Assembly (NCBI RefSeq): GCF_029016485.1
Contig: NZ_CP092106.1
Coordinates: 186,001 to 250,000, forward strand
Direction of reading: 5' to 3'
DNA from: Vibrio sp. JC009
GTDB taxonomy: Bacteria; Pseudomonadota; Gammaproteobacteria; Enterobacterales; Vibrionaceae
DNA length: 64,000 nt
Shown here: positions 18,925-28,450 of the stretch, piece by piece
How positions within the stretch are numbered: position 1 is the first letter of the stretch
How the letters are laid out: each line of letters begins with the position of its first letter
Notes under the pieces: model-generated
Told to the model about the DNA's origin: nothing
Seen by the model: only the letters and a program-made list of their open reading frames with translations
Databases searched by the model: none
Position numbers and translations under genes: made by a program

Positions 18925-20203
18925 CGAGCCGTTTACACAATGGGGATCTGGAAGCAGATCTCCATTTTTGTATCTCATGGGTTACTGGTATTTCGAGAAA
19001 TAGATAATTTTCTCTAAATCAATCACACTCTTAGTAAGGCCAAGCTGCATTGCTGGAGTGCCTTTCTTGCCGTGTTTCTCGCAGTAGTTATAGTAAACAC
19101 GGTATATGTCACCAAGCTTCTGGAACATCTCAGGATTGTAAGGCGCGTAGCCATACCATGTTGCATCTTTATTTGCAGAGGTAAATGGGCGTTCAAAAAG
19201 GTTTATAGACCTTCTTATTTGCATAAAGAACCTGTCAATGGGGTGTAGCGATGCTCGCCAATAAGTATCCGCTCTAGCCTCATCTTCAAGTTCCGATAAT
19301 TGACTGATTGCCAGCACCTTCTTCTTAGGCTCAGACATTGTGGCTATCGGGTGCTCGAACCAATCTAGGTCACTCACATCTTGAAGCTCATTTTTCAGGA
19401 TCTCTGTTGTTACTTTGTAGAACTCCAGACCAGACATTCCCTTGCGCGGCTTGCCACAGTGTTCTTGAATAAGCTTACTTGTTTTTGCTACCTCAGTGCG
19501 CCTTTGATTAACCGTATAGCCTTTGCTGGAACTGATCACGGTGCCATGTGTAAATGTTAAGGTGGCGAGCAATTTTCCTGAGAGGTGTTTTACAGACAAT
19601 TAAATCAAATACTCTTCGATTTACTTCTGAGCGCTTATGGGGCTTAGTATGTTCCGTGGTAAATGACGTTTTACACCGATTACAGAAATACCGCTGAGTT
19701 CCTTTCTTCGTAAATCCACGCTTCTTAATGGCGCTGGGGTCTTGTGAATTGCTTGTCTGGCATTCCTTTTTTGGGCAGATTATTGATTTATCGAGATACT
19801 TCCATAGCCGTTCAACCTCTTGGGTGATAGCTTCATTACTTTTAACTACCCACGAAGCTTGAACACCTGATAGGTTCTCTTTTGCTTTCTGGCATTCTTT
19901 ACATATAATGACGGCTTCGTTCTTACCGTTACCATTGGTCTTATAAAGAGGGTGGTGTTTGTTTCTTGTGGCAGACTCATCTAAAGAAAGGCTTTCTGCA
20001 TGTGGTGAAACGCCAAAGTTCTTGCAACCTACAGATTTGCAAACATTTACTTGGACGCCTTTACTCTCTCTTGGGAAAGTTTCCCATTTCCTTTCAGAAG
20101 ATTTCTTTCGCATTTTCCATAATCTAGCAGCCTCTTACTACTTGATTATAGTGCTAAAATGACAAAACGTGGATTTTTAGATCCACGTTTTGTAAACGGC
20201 TCG
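18925..20203 (-). mobile_element. Degenerate insertion sequence with 13-bp inverted ends and 9-bp target duplication
   Basis: Ends CGAGCCGTTTACA (18925-18937) and TGTAAACGGCTCG (20191-20203) are perfect inverted repeats, and similarity continues inward (GGATCT on both sides). ATAGAAAAA occurs at 18916-18924 and again at 20204-20212 as a 9-bp target duplication, so both boundaries are exact and the element is 1279 bp. It carries one broken transposase gene on the minus strand. A 9-bp duplication plus a zinc-ribbon/HTH transposase N-terminus recalls IS1, but the length and C-terminal block differ, so the family is left open. Confidence 0.88.
18982..20113 (-). pseudogene. Frameshifted and probably internally deleted transposase gene
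   Basis: The first frame (20113 down to 19508) encodes two Cys-pair zinc regions, including CPKKECQTS...RYFCNRCKTSF, and an HTH-like LRKIARHLNI. Translation then has to move to the +1 frame near 19555 (THGTVISSSKGYTVNQRR) to continue to 18982. The second part ends with SLHPIDRFFMQIRRSINLFE, WYGYAPYNPEM and TPAMQLGLTK, a C-terminal block typical of DDE transposases. About 400 residues remain in total and I see no convincing DDE core between the parts, so a central piece is probably missing. The element should not move by itself. Confidence 0.72.
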
Positions 20204-20220
20204 ATAGAAAAATAATCAAT

Positions 20221-21330
20221 TTAGTTTGTGTTCAGAAGGCTTGTATATAGCTTGTAGTAGCTCTTTGTAAGAATCTCCGCCGTAAAAAGGTTATTGAACC
20301 TTTCATATCCGTTTTTCCCCAACTGTTGGCGCAGTTCCATGTTTTCATTGAGAGTGATCATTGCGTCTGAGATTTGTTGATAGTTTTCTTTTTCGACAAC
20401 AAGGCCTGTTTCACCATCAATATTTACATAGCTTGAACCAGTGCCGACATCGCAGCTGATAATGGCCTTTTTGAAAAGCTGCGCTTCTAGCAGGGATACA
20501 CCAAATGCTTCAGATCTTAGGTGCGAAGGAAATACGAAGGCTTGACATAAGTTTAATAAAGCTACTTTATCTTCCTCTGAAATAAATCCGACAAATTTTA
20601 CGTTCGCCAAGCCCTTCTCTCTTACCAACGATTCTAGCTCTTTTCGTAAAGGCCCATCTCCTGCGATAACAACGGGAAGCCTGTTTATTTCTGCTGCTTT
20701 TATCAGAAACTCAAGCCCTTTGTAATAGCGAAGAACACCTACAAACAGAAAGAATGAGTCACCAACACTGTTTTTCCATGTTTCAATGAGTTCATCAGGA
20801 CACTTACCATAAGCACTGGGGTCAATCCCAAGAGGAATAACCTCTATTTTATCTTTGTACTCAGATAGTGTTTTACTTGATGCAACATATTGTGGTGATG
20901 TGGGTGCAATACGAGTTACGTGTTTAAGAAAGTACCTTTCTAGTGGCGAATATAATACTTTCAAAAACTTTTGTCTGACTATATCCGAGTGATAAGTTAG
21001 TACCGAAGGTGTATTTTTGTCAAATAAGTTTAGTATGTCACCTGTTGGCCACGGGTAGTGGTAATGGATGATGTCAGCCCATTCGGCTAGTTTTTTAAAT
21101 TCACTTATTAAGCCTAAAGAAAAACCATTGGATGCAATTTCCCAACTTTTTTTCTTTAGTATTATTTCACTACCATCATGTAAAAAAGCCTTATCGTGTT
21201 CGTCCGATAATGACAAAATTTTTGTTTCAACCCCGTACTGTTGTGCTCCAGTAGAAATAAAGCGAATAACTTGCTCCACCCCTCCTTTGGTCTCTGGAAA
21301 ACAGGTTCTATAGACATGTAGCACTTTCAT
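20221..21330 (-). CDS. GT4 family glycosyltransferase
   Basis: A 369-residue GT-B transferase. VLHVYRTCFPETKGGVEQVI (residues 3-22) is the N-terminal glycine-rich acceptor-side motif, FLFVGVLRYYKGLEFLIKAA (about 190) opens the donor domain, and PSHLRSEAFGVSLLEAQLFK (about 270) holds the EX7E motif. ATG 21330 is preferred to 21372 because GAAGGTAAT lies upstream and the family starts MKVLHV. It begins 1 nt beyond the stop of the dehydratase gene, so the two are cotranscribed. Probably transfers a hexose early in repeat-unit assembly; donor unknown. Confidence 0.82.
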   Translation of the reverse strand: MKVLHVYRTCFPETKGGVEQVIRFISTGAQQYGVETKILSLSDEHDKAFLHDGSEIILKKKSWEIASNGFSLGLISEFKKLAEWADIIHYHYPWPTGDILNLFDKNTPSVLTYHSDIVRQKFLKVLYSPLERYFLKHVTRIAPTSPQYVASSKTLSEYKDKIEVIPLGIDPSAYGKCPDELIETWKNSVGDSFFLFVGVLRYYKGLEFLIKAAEINRLPVVIAGDGPLRKELESLVREKGLANVKFVGFISEEDKVALLNLCQAFVFPSHLRSEAFGVSLLEAQLFKKAIISCDVGTGSSYVNIDGETGLVVEKENYQQISDAMITLNENMELRQQLGKNGYERFNNLFTAEILTKSYYKLYTSLLNTN

Positions 21331-21331
21331 T

Positions 21332-23203
21332 TTATTTATTACCTTCAGGTGAATAGCCGGTAGGCGCTTCAAGTAAGATTCGCTTTATACATTTGACATC
21401 AAACTCGTGACAGCATGCATCTAGTTGGTTGAGTAGTATCTCCATGCTTGGCCAAGTTAACTTTTCTTCTTTTGCTGTCATTATTTTTTTATGACTTGTT
21501 CCTTCAACATTCTCACCGATTAGCAACTCTTCATATAGCTTCTCACCAGGCCGTAAGCCAACAAATTTAATGGCGATGTCTCCTTCTTCAGGTTCTCCTT
21601 CTGTAGTTTCTTTGTAGCCCATTAGGTGAATCATCCGCTTGGCTAGGTCAAGAATTTTTACGGGCTCACCCATATCTAACACAAAAACCTGCCCATTATT
21701 TCCCATCGCTCCTGCCTGAATAACTAGCTGTGCAGCTTCTGGAATCAGCATAAAATAGCGAATAATGTCTGGGTGTGTAACGGTAACAGGCCCTCCCTTA
21801 CGAATCTGCTCTTTAAATAGAGGGACCACAGAGCCAGAAGAGCCTAATACATTACCGAAGCGTACCATGGTAAAAGTCGTAGTGGTGTCCTTATCGGCAA
21901 CTGCTTGAAGAACAAGCTCTGCCATACGCTTACTAGCACCCATAATATTAGTTGGGCGAACTGCTTTGTCGGTTGAGATTAGAGTGAAATTTTCCACTCC
22001 TGCTTCAATTGCTGCTTCTGCAGCAGAGAGCGTGCCGAATACATTGTTTCTTATACCTTCTACAATATTGTCCTCAACGATGGGCACATGTTTGTATGCT
22101 GCAGCGTGGTAAACGGTGTTAACGTTGTAGGCCTTAAGCATATTCAAAACGCGGTTTTTGCGTTGAACTGTACCTAAAGCAGCGATAATTTGAGTTTCTG
22201 ACTTCAGGTTTTTCTTCATAGACTTAAGTTCCTGATCTATGGAGTAAAGGTTGTACTCGTTTAGCTCAAAAAGTACTAGTGTTTTAGGCCTTTGAGCTAA
22301 TATCTGACGACATAACTCTGAACCTATAGAGCCTCCTGCTCCTGTAACCATAACACTTTTTCCGGCGATGTTTTGAGCTAGCAGTGCTTCATCAGGATCA
22401 ACTGGTGCTCGGCCGAGTAAATCGGCTATTTCCAGATCGCGCACATCGGTTGTGTGAGCCTTTCCAGCCGCAATATCTTCAACGGAAGGAACCGATTGAA
22501 TTTCGATTGGCCAGTCAGAGAGTTTTTCCACAAGGCGAAGTCGTTTGCCTTTATTTATGTTATTTATTGCTAGTAATAGTTTTACTGGCTGATAGAGCGA
22601 TCGAAGATTTTCGAACTCATTGCTGTGGTGGACTCGAATTCCAAAGTAAATCTCACCCGATTTTCTTTTGTCATCATCGAGAATGGCTACCGGATGGTAC
22701 TCATCACCCTGTATTAGAGCATAAGCAAGCTCCCGCCCGGTTGCACCAGCTCCGTAAATGAAGACATTTGGTTTCTGTCGTTTATAGTAATGGTAGTAAA
22801 TGGCACGGATAAAAATACGAGGGCCGCCAAGAGTGAGTGCAGCAAGGCCTGCATAGATAAACGGAACACTACGGGGGACGAATGACTGGAAGAAAAATCC
22901 ACTTAGAGCCAGTGTGATTGCAGAAATGATTATACCGAAAAAAATATTCCCTAAAGCAGGAATAGTCATATACCTAAGGACAGCGCGATACATACCAAGT
23001 TTGACAAAGCAGTATATTGTGACAAAAAGAGTCACTAGCATGCTGATAAGTTCTTCGTTATCTAGTGCAAAGCTATAAACCCCAAGCCGTACAGCAATAG
23101 CCAAATAAAGAGAGAACAAAATCGCTAAAATGTCATATATGACACTGATTATGCGCTTATCTTTTCGTGAAGCATTAAGTAAAAACTGAACGGGAGTAAA
23201 CAT
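21332..23203 (-). CDS. Membrane nucleotide-sugar 4,6-dehydratase of the FlaA1/WbpM/PglF family
   Basis: A 623-residue protein with four N-terminal membrane helices (about residues 15-130), a Rossmann-like linker (FIYGAGATGRELAYAL near 147) and a C-terminal SDR domain: TGAGGSIGSELCRQIL near 287, YKHVPIVEDN near 370 and STDKAVRPTNIMGASKRMAE near 410. In this family the catalytic Tyr is replaced by Met (MGASK), as seen here. Members remove water from UDP-GlcNAc to make UDP-4-keto-6-deoxy-HexNAc. The reductase at 23398 and transferase at 24358 would continue to a UDP-QuiNAc or UDP-FucNAc initiating residue, as in WbpM-WbpV-WbpL systems. Confidence 0.9.
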   Translation of the reverse strand: MFTPVQFLLNASRKDKRIISVIYDILAILFSLYLAIAVRLGVYSFALDNEELISMLVTLFVTIYCFVKLGMYRAVLRYMTIPALGNIFFGIIISAITLALSGFFFQSFVPRSVPFIYAGLAALTLGGPRIFIRAIYYHYYKRQKPNVFIYGAGATGRELAYALIQGDEYHPVAILDDDKRKSGEIYFGIRVHHSNEFENLRSLYQPVKLLLAINNINKGKRLRLVEKLSDWPIEIQSVPSVEDIAAGKAHTTDVRDLEIADLLGRAPVDPDEALLAQNIAGKSVMVTGAGGSIGSELCRQILAQRPKTLVLFELNEYNLYSIDQELKSMKKNLKSETQIIAALGTVQRKNRVLNMLKAYNVNTVYHAAAYKHVPIVEDNIVEGIRNNVFGTLSAAEAAIEAGVENFTLISTDKAVRPTNIMGASKRMAELVLQAVADKDTTTTFTMVRFGNVLGSSGSVVPLFKEQIRKGGPVTVTHPDIIRYFMLIPEAAQLVIQAGAMGNNGQVFVLDMGEPVKILDLAKRMIHLMGYKETTEGEPEEGDIAIKFVGLRPGEKLYEELLIGENVEGTSHKKIMTAKEEKLTWPSMEILLNQLDACCHEFDVKCIKRILLEAPTGYSPEGNK

Positions 23204-23397
23204 GCAAAGCCTGAAGTTGTCATTTATCTAATAATTTTTATCGGCTGTATTGTAGACTTCTTAAGTCATTATCGCCAGATCTCAAATGCAACTTTGATGT
23301 GAATATCGAAGTGATTAGGTAAAAATTGTCGTAGTACCTGAATAACATTAAACTGTTGGGCTTGATATATAAAAATTACCTGATTGTGAGGGATTCA

Positions 23398-24354
23398 TTG
23401 AACATACTAGTCACAGGTAGCAAGGGGTTTGTTGGGAGTAGGGTTGTTGAGCTGGCGGATGCACGTGGATGGTGCTGTGTGGGCGGCAGGCGGCAGGCGG
23501 CAGGCGGCGAGCTGGTTGATACCTCAAATGTTGTTTACCGGGATGTTGCCCCTAATGAGCATTGGGTCGATGTATTGCAGGGTATAGACTGCGTGGTGCA
23601 CTGTGCGGCTCGAGTACATCAGATGAAGGAAACCGAAAGTGATGTATTAGAAGCTTATCGTGAAGTAAATACCCATGGGACTCTTAACTTAGCGAGACAG
23701 GCTGCTGATGCCGGTGTAAAGCGTTTTGTGTTCTTGAGTACAGTAAAGGTAAATGGTGAATTAACTGAAGCAGGCAAGCCTTTTACTCCGGAAGTGAGTA
23801 TTCCGCCTGAAGATCCTTATGGCCTGAGTAAGTACGAAGCTGAGCTTGGGCTTAGAAAACTGGCCGATGAAACAGGACTTGAGGTTGTTATTATCCGTCC
23901 TCCTTTAATTTATGGGCCAGGAGTAAAGGCAAACTTCTTGTCCATGATGAACTGGGTTTATAAGGGCGTGCCGCTACCATTAAGAAGTATTAATAACCTT
24001 CGTAGCATGGTGTTCTTAGATAATCTGGTTGATTTGATTCTGTTGAGTTGTGAACATCCAGATGCTGCTAACAAAACCTTTTTGGTATCTGATGATCAGG
24101 ATACTTCTCTGTCATCTTTACTGGCTATGATTGCTAGTGCCTTGGACAAACCAAACAGGATGATTCCTTTTCCGGCTTCTTTACTAAAACTAACCGCTAC
24201 TTTATTAGGTAAGGGCGATATTGGTACACGATTATGTGCTAACCTGCAGGTCGATATTTCCGAAACTAAGCAAGCTCTTAGCTGGGTTCCTCCCTATTCG
24301 GTGCAGGAAGGCATTGAGCAAACGGTTAGCGACTTTTTAATAAATAACAAGTAA
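23398..24354 (+). CDS. NAD-dependent epimerase/reductase (WbpV-like), with a 7-bp repeat tract in frame
   Basis: A 318-residue extended SDR: nucleotide loop ILVTGSKGFVGSRVVE (residues 3-18), STVKVNG (114-120), catalytic DPYGLSKYEAE (Tyr141, Lys145). The start is TTG 23398 with TGAGGG 5 nt before it; an earlier TTG at 23356 would add 14 residues ahead of the fold. The genes on either side (WbpM-like dehydratase, small phosphoglycosyl transferase) suggest reduction of UDP-4-keto-6-deoxy-HexNAc to UDP-QuiNAc or UDP-FucNAc. Residues about 29-37 (GGRRQAAGG) are encoded by a heptanucleotide repeat, so slippage would shift the frame early in the gene. Confidence 0.82.
   Translation: MNILVTGSKGFVGSRVVELADARGWCCVGGRRQAAGGELVDTSNVVYRDVAPNEHWVDVLQGIDCVVHCAARVHQMKETESDVLEAYREVNTHGTLNLARQAADAGVKRFVFLSTVKVNGELTEAGKPFTPEVSIPPEDPYGLSKYEAELGLRKLADETGLEVVIIRPPLIYGPGVKANFLSMMNWVYKGVPLPLRSINNLRSMVFLDNLVDLILLSCEHPDAANKTFLVSDDQDTSLSSLLAMIASALDKPNRMIPFPASLLKLTATLLGKGDIGTRLCANLQVDISETKQALSWVPPYSVQEGIEQTVSDFLINNK
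23482..23509 (+). repeat. Heptanucleotide tandem repeat GGCGGCA in the epimerase coding sequence
   Basis: Three perfect GGCGGCA units (23482-23502) are followed by GGCGGCG (23503-23509). The unit is not a multiple of three, so loss or gain of one copy breaks the reading frame about 30 codons into the gene. Confidence 0.9.
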
Positions 24355-24357
24355 ATA

Positions 24358-24906
24358 ATGATGATTCGTATCTTAGATTTTCTATTTTCATTTTTCGGCC
24401 TGCTTTTTCTCTGGCCGGTATTGCTGGTTGTATGTGTACTCGGTTACTTTGACACAAAATCCCCCATTTTCACTCAGACCCGTGTCGGTAAGAATCAGAA
24501 GCCGTTTACTCTGGTTAAGTTCAGAACCATGCCGGTAGAGACTAAGTCGGTAGCTACTCATTTGGTTGGCAAAAGCTCTGTAACTAAGCTGGGTGGCTTT
24601 CTGAGGAAAACCAAACTAGATGAACTTCCGCAGTTGATCAATGTGGTGAAAGGCGAAATGAGCCTTGTTGGCCCAAGACCCTGCTTGTTTAACCAGGAAG
24701 AGTTGATTGCTGAACGTGATGCCAGAGGTGTGTTTGATGTACTTCCGGGAGTAACCGGGTTAGCTCAGGTCAATGAGATTGATATGTCTACGCCTAAGAA
24801 ATTGGCTGAGTGGGATCAGAAGATGATCCAGACAATGTCGGTTAAGAACTATTTTAGTTATATTCTGCAAACAGTCTCAGGAAAAGGTTCTGGCGATAGG
24901 GTGTAA
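24358..24906 (+). CDS. Monotopic phosphoglycosyl transferase (initiating sugar transferase)
   Basis: A 182-residue bacterial sugar transferase reduced to the catalytic core, like PglC. A hydrophobic N-terminal re-entrant helix (FSFFGLLFLWPVLLVVCVLG, about residues 10-29) is followed by VKFRTMP (about 53), the Asp-Glu pair in TKLDELPQL (about 85) and VKGEMSLVGPRPCL (about 98). Such enzymes place a sugar-1-phosphate on undecaprenyl phosphate and so begin repeat-unit synthesis at the inner membrane. It starts 3 nt after the epimerase gene, whose product is its likely donor. A decayed copy of its 5' part lies at 35497-35590. Confidence 0.9.
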   Translation: MMIRILDFLFSFFGLLFLWPVLLVVCVLGYFDTKSPIFTQTRVGKNQKPFTLVKFRTMPVETKSVATHLVGKSSVTKLGGFLRKTKLDELPQLINVVKGEMSLVGPRPCLFNQEELIAERDARGVFDVLPGVTGLAQVNEIDMSTPKKLAEWDQKMIQTMSVKNYFSYILQTVSGKGSGDRV

Positions 24907-26192
24907 CTTATCTCTGGCCGTGATTTTTGAACCACATCGAGTAAAAATCAAGAGTTACTGTTGTTTTAATATTAACAGGTTAGGGTGGGTGCACTACTTT
25001 CTGAGGTAACTCTATGCACCTAATCCACCACGGCGCCAAACAAACAGTAACCGGCTCATGCCATGAACTGACAGTTGATAGCCTGAGCATCCTTATTGAT
25101 TGTGGCCAATTTCAGGGAAAGGATACACAATCTCTGGATATCGACTTTCCGGTAAAACATATCCAGGCTCTTATTGTCACCCACGCCCACATCGATCACA
25201 TAGGCCGTATTCCATGGCTACTGGCCGCAGGCTTTAAAGGCCCAATCTACTGCACTCCCGCAACGGCAGAACTAATTCCTCTTATGCTTGACGACGGACT
25301 AAAGCTTGCCCTGGGAATGAAAAAGGTCAGCAGAGAACGAGTGCTTGATTTGATTAAGAAGCGAATCAGGCCTGTTAAATACCGTGAATGGCACCGAATA
25401 AAAAATAGTGCAGACAGAAGTTCTTTCCTGTATTGCCGCTTTCAGCCTGCAGGGCATATCCTTGGCTCTGCTTATGTTGAACTGAAACTACCTGATGATA
25501 AACGAATTGTTTTCTCGGGAGATTTAGGTCCTTCACAAACACCTCTTTTGCCTGATCCGGTTTCACCTAAACGAGCTGACTATCTGATCCTGGAGTCTAC
25601 CTACGGAAATAAGCTTCATGAAAGTGTTTCTGAACGGGCAAACCGCCTGAAATCGATCATTAACCGCTCCCTGCATGATGGTGGTGCAATCATCATCCCA
25701 GCGTTTAGTGTCGGCAGAACTCAGGAGATCCTGTTTGATATCGAGCAGTTAATTTATCAGTTTGGAATAAACGGCAAGATACCAATTATTCTTGATTCAC
25801 CTATGGCAATTAAGGTTACCAAATCCTATCGGCGCTATAAAAAACTATGGGGCAAAGAGGCTAAGCGAAGACTGGACTCTCATCGGCATCCTTTAGCTTT
25901 TGAGCAGTGTACTGTAATTGATGATTACCGGATGCATAAAGCAGTAGTTAATCGTCTTGTTTCCACCGGTGAGCCGGCCATTGTTGTAGCAGCTTCCGGC
26001 ATGTGTGAAGGTGGGCGGGTTATGGATTATCTTAAAGCACTGCTACCAGATAAGAGAACGGATGTGATTTTTGCCGGGTATCAGGCGCAGGGTACCTTAG
26101 GGCGGGAAATTCAATCGGGTACTGAGTGGGTTGAGATTGAAGGTGAACGCGTGCAGTTGGCTGCGCAGGTGCATTCTATGTCGGGTTATTCT

Positions 26193-26197
26193 GCTCA
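26193..26197. repeat. Left copy of the IS21-type target duplication (GCTCA)
   Basis: GCTCA at 26193-26197 is repeated at 29454-29458, directly outside the two ends of the element. Confidence 0.85.
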
Positions 26198-26235
26198 TGT
26201 AAATAACGGTCTAAAACCGCCACTATTTGCCGCAG
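26198..26235 (+). repeat. Left inverted terminal repeat of the IS21-type element
   Basis: The 38-nt end matches the reverse complement of 29416-29453 at most positions; ACCGC and CTATTTGCCGCAG are identical. Confidence 0.88.
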
Positions 26236-26492
26236 ATCTTTAAAGTCTAAATTTCCCAGAGCCTAAATATCCCCGCAGAGAATGATCTCTGCTCAGGTAA
26301 ATTTTCAGACTAAAACAGGCAAGATTTTCAGAGTAGAGCTATAACAAGAAGTGCCGTGAGAACGGCATGACGCCATATTTGATTTGGCGATCACCGACGT
26401 CATGCCTTACCAGCCCGCGCATGGTGCGCGACCCTCTTAAGTGTTGCTGTAGAAGAGGAATAAATCCAGCCCTCATCGGCCTTTTTTTGCCG

Positions 26493-26957
26493 ATGCCTGA
26501 TTCCAGCCGACTGTTCAATTGCCAACGCTGCCATAAGCAAGTGATCATCTGTACCCGGTGTGATCGCGGTAACCGCTATTGTTCTGACGGGTGTGCTGAA
26601 AAAGCCCGTGCAGACTCCCTCAAAAGAGCGGCGATGAAATACCAGCAAAGTCGTCAGGGAAAGCACAATAACGCCCTGCGTCAAAAGCGCTATCGTGCCC
26701 GCCAAAAAGAAAAAGTAACGCATCAGGGTTCCGCCCCTGCTCATAGCCATGTTGTACTGCGTGCAAAGCCGGTTTCTCCGTCAATAAGTCAGTACAAGGG
26801 ACCGTCAACGGCGATGCTCTGCTGCCACTTCTGTGGATGTGCCTGTCAGCCGTATTTACGCTCCCATTTTCTGACTACGGGACGGTTTCACCGCTCGCGC
26901 AGCAGACATGAGTCCGCTGCTGTCAGGGTTTATCACCTCACAGGAGGCCACTCATGA
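26493..26957 (+). CDS. Cys-rich accessory protein of the IS21-type element
   Basis: A 154-residue protein if ATG 26493 is used; an upstream frame to 26367 adds 42 residues of doubtful value. FNCQRCHKQVIICTRCDRGN and RYCSDGCAEKAR (near residues 9-40) give paired Cys sites for a likely zinc knuckle, followed by a basic RQKRYRARQKEKVTHQGS segment, which could bind nucleic acid; CCHFCGCAC occurs nearer the end. Proteins of this pattern are often found beside istA in proteobacteria. The stop overlaps the istA start by 4 nt. Whether it takes part in transposition or is a passenger is unknown. Confidence 0.6.
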   Translation: MPDSSRLFNCQRCHKQVIICTRCDRGNRYCSDGCAEKARADSLKRAAMKYQQSRQGKHNNALRQKRYRARQKEKVTHQGSAPAHSHVVLRAKPVSPSISQYKGPSTAMLCCHFCGCACQPYLRSHFLTTGRFHRSRSRHESAAVRVYHLTGGHS

Positions 26958-28450
26958 CGATAGACCAAGCCCTTGAAGCAAAAATATTGCGTTATTATCA
27001 CGTCGAGAAATGGCGTGTCGGCACCATTGCCAGTGAACTGAACGTGCATCACAGTGTGGTTGACCGGGTGTTGTCGCAAGCAGGGATACCTAAAGCCCGG
27101 CGCACCAGTCGTCCACTGCTGATTGACCCCTATTTACCCTTTATCCTTAAAACTCTCAACGACTTCCCTAAGCTCACCGCTGCACGGTTGTATGAGATGG
27201 TTCGTCAGCGTGGTTACCCCGGTAAACCCAGCCAGTTCCGTCATCATATTGCTCAGCTTCGCCCTAAACCGGCCCCCGAAGCCTACCTGCGATTAAGGAC
27301 CCTGCCAGCTGAGCAGGGTCAGGTTGACTGGGGGCATTTCGGTTACATTGAGGTGGGCAAAGCCAAACGTCCCCTGATGGCGTTCGTGATGGTGCTGAGC
27401 TTCTCGCGTGCAATCTTCCTGCGCTTTTACTTAAACCAGCAAATGGAGAGCTTCCTGCGTGGGCATGTCGCAGCCTTCAACACCTGGGGCGGCCTTCCCA
27501 GAGTTCTTTTGTATGACAATTTACGCTCAGCGGTATTAGAGCGCCAGGGTAATGCCATTCGATATCACCCTACCTTACTGGCTCTGGCTGCACATTATCA
27601 CTTCGAACCTCGCCCCGTCGCAGTCGCCAGAGGAAATGAAAAAGGTCGGGTAGAGCGGGCGATCCGCTATATCCGGGATAACTTCTTCGCCGGTCGCCAG
27701 TGGCGTGATCTGGAAGACCTAAACGCTCAGGCGGCGCACTGGTGTCAGCACCAAAGCATGGAACGTACATGTCCGGAAAACCGGGACATGACCGTGCTGG
27801 AAGCCTTCAACGAAGAGCGGCCACTGCTGCTTCCCTTACCAGATACGCCGTTTAACACGGATGAGCGAAAGGCATTACGCTCTGGCAAAACACCTTACCT
27901 GCGCTTCGACCGCAATGACTACTCGATCCCGCATACGTTGGTGCAAAAGCCGTTAACCCTTTATGCCAGTCTGACCCGGGTACGGATCTCCGATGGTGAA
28001 TGCTGTGTTGCCGAACACCGGCGCAGTTTTAGCCAGGGCGAGCAAATTGAAGATAGCGCTCACATTGACGCTCTGGTGGCACACAAGGCGAAGGCCAGGC
28101 AACATCGAGGGCAGCATCGTCTGCGCCAGGCCTGCTCCAATATCGATACCTTACTGGAGCAGGCCGTTAGCCGGGGACATACCCTGAGAGGGACGGTTAA
28201 GGCACTTATCGCCTTGCTGGATGACTATGGCTGTGAGGCATTTAATCTGGCGGTCAATATGGCGCTGACTAAACAGGTACCGTACCCGGGTGGGGTTCAG
28301 CAAATTCTCGAACAACGCCGGGAGCAGCATCAGTTACCACCGCCTGTTCCCATGAACTTGCCCCTGCAGGCGCAGGGATATCAGATCAAGTTAGCCAGCC
28401 TCGCCGATTACGATCAACTCAATACCCGGGAGTCAGACGATGAGCAGTGA
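26954..28450 (+). CDS. istA: IS21-family transposase IstA
   Basis: A 498-residue transposase. The N-terminus has an HTH (VGTIASELNVHHSVVDRVL, about residues 20-38) and the catalytic core carries acidic residues in QVDWGHFGYIE (about 123), LLYDNLRSAVL (about 184) and NEKGRVERAIRYI (about 227), matching a DDE integrase-like fold. AGGAGG just before ATG 26954 is a strong ribosome-binding site. The 3' end overlaps istB by 11 nt, the standard IS21 arrangement. The frame is intact. Confidence 0.93.
   Translation: MTIDQALEAKILRYYHVEKWRVGTIASELNVHHSVVDRVLSQAGIPKARRTSRPLLIDPYLPFILKTLNDFPKLTAARLYEMVRQRGYPGKPSQFRHHIAQLRPKPAPEAYLRLRTLPAEQGQVDWGHFGYIEVGKAKRPLMAFVMVLSFSRAIFLRFYLNQQMESFLRGHVAAFNTWGGLPRVLLYDNLRSAVLERQGNAIRYHPTLLALAAHYHFEPRPVAVARGNEKGRVERAIRYIRDNFFAGRQWRDLEDLNAQAAHWCQHQSMERTCPENRDMTVLEAFNEERPLLLPLPDTPFNTDERKALRSGKTPYLRFDRNDYSIPHTLVQKPLTLYASLTRVRISDGECCVAEHRRSFSQGEQIEDSAHIDALVAHKAKARQHRGQHRLRQACSNIDTLLEQAVSRGHTLRGTVKALIALLDDYGCEAFNLAVNMALTKQVPYPGGVQQILEQRREQHQLPPPVPMNLPLQAQGYQIKLASLADYDQLNTRESDDEQ

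Larger units (their letters stand above)
25014..26243 (+). pseudogene. Beta-CASP metallo-beta-lactamase RNase-like gene, 5' part, cut by the IS21-type element
   Basis: The first 394 codons are native (25014 to about 26197) and the last residues, VNNGLKPPLFAADL, are read from the element's left end. The protein has the metallo-beta-lactamase site THAHIDHIG (about residues 57-65), a beta-CASP domain (FSVGRTQEILFDIE, IVVAASGMCEGGRV) and the end VHSMSGYSAH, typical of RNA-processing hydrolases. Joining 25014-26197 to 29459-29603 restores a continuous frame of 443 codons including stop, with SGYSAHADQK at the junction. The shortened product may be made but lacks the C-terminal His-containing block. 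Confidence 0.9.

Noticed and set aside
18982..20113. Two independent proteins
   Set aside because: The zinc-ribbon/HTH part and the C-terminal part are halves of one transposase lying between common inverted ends.
21332..23203. Several long frames opposite the dehydratase gene (for example 22384-22761)
   Set aside because: They lie entirely in antisense to a clear family member and lack motifs.
26236..26492. Coding region upstream of the Cys-rich protein, in both strands
   Set aside because: The frames have no family features and no good start; this is probably the leader of the IS21-type element.
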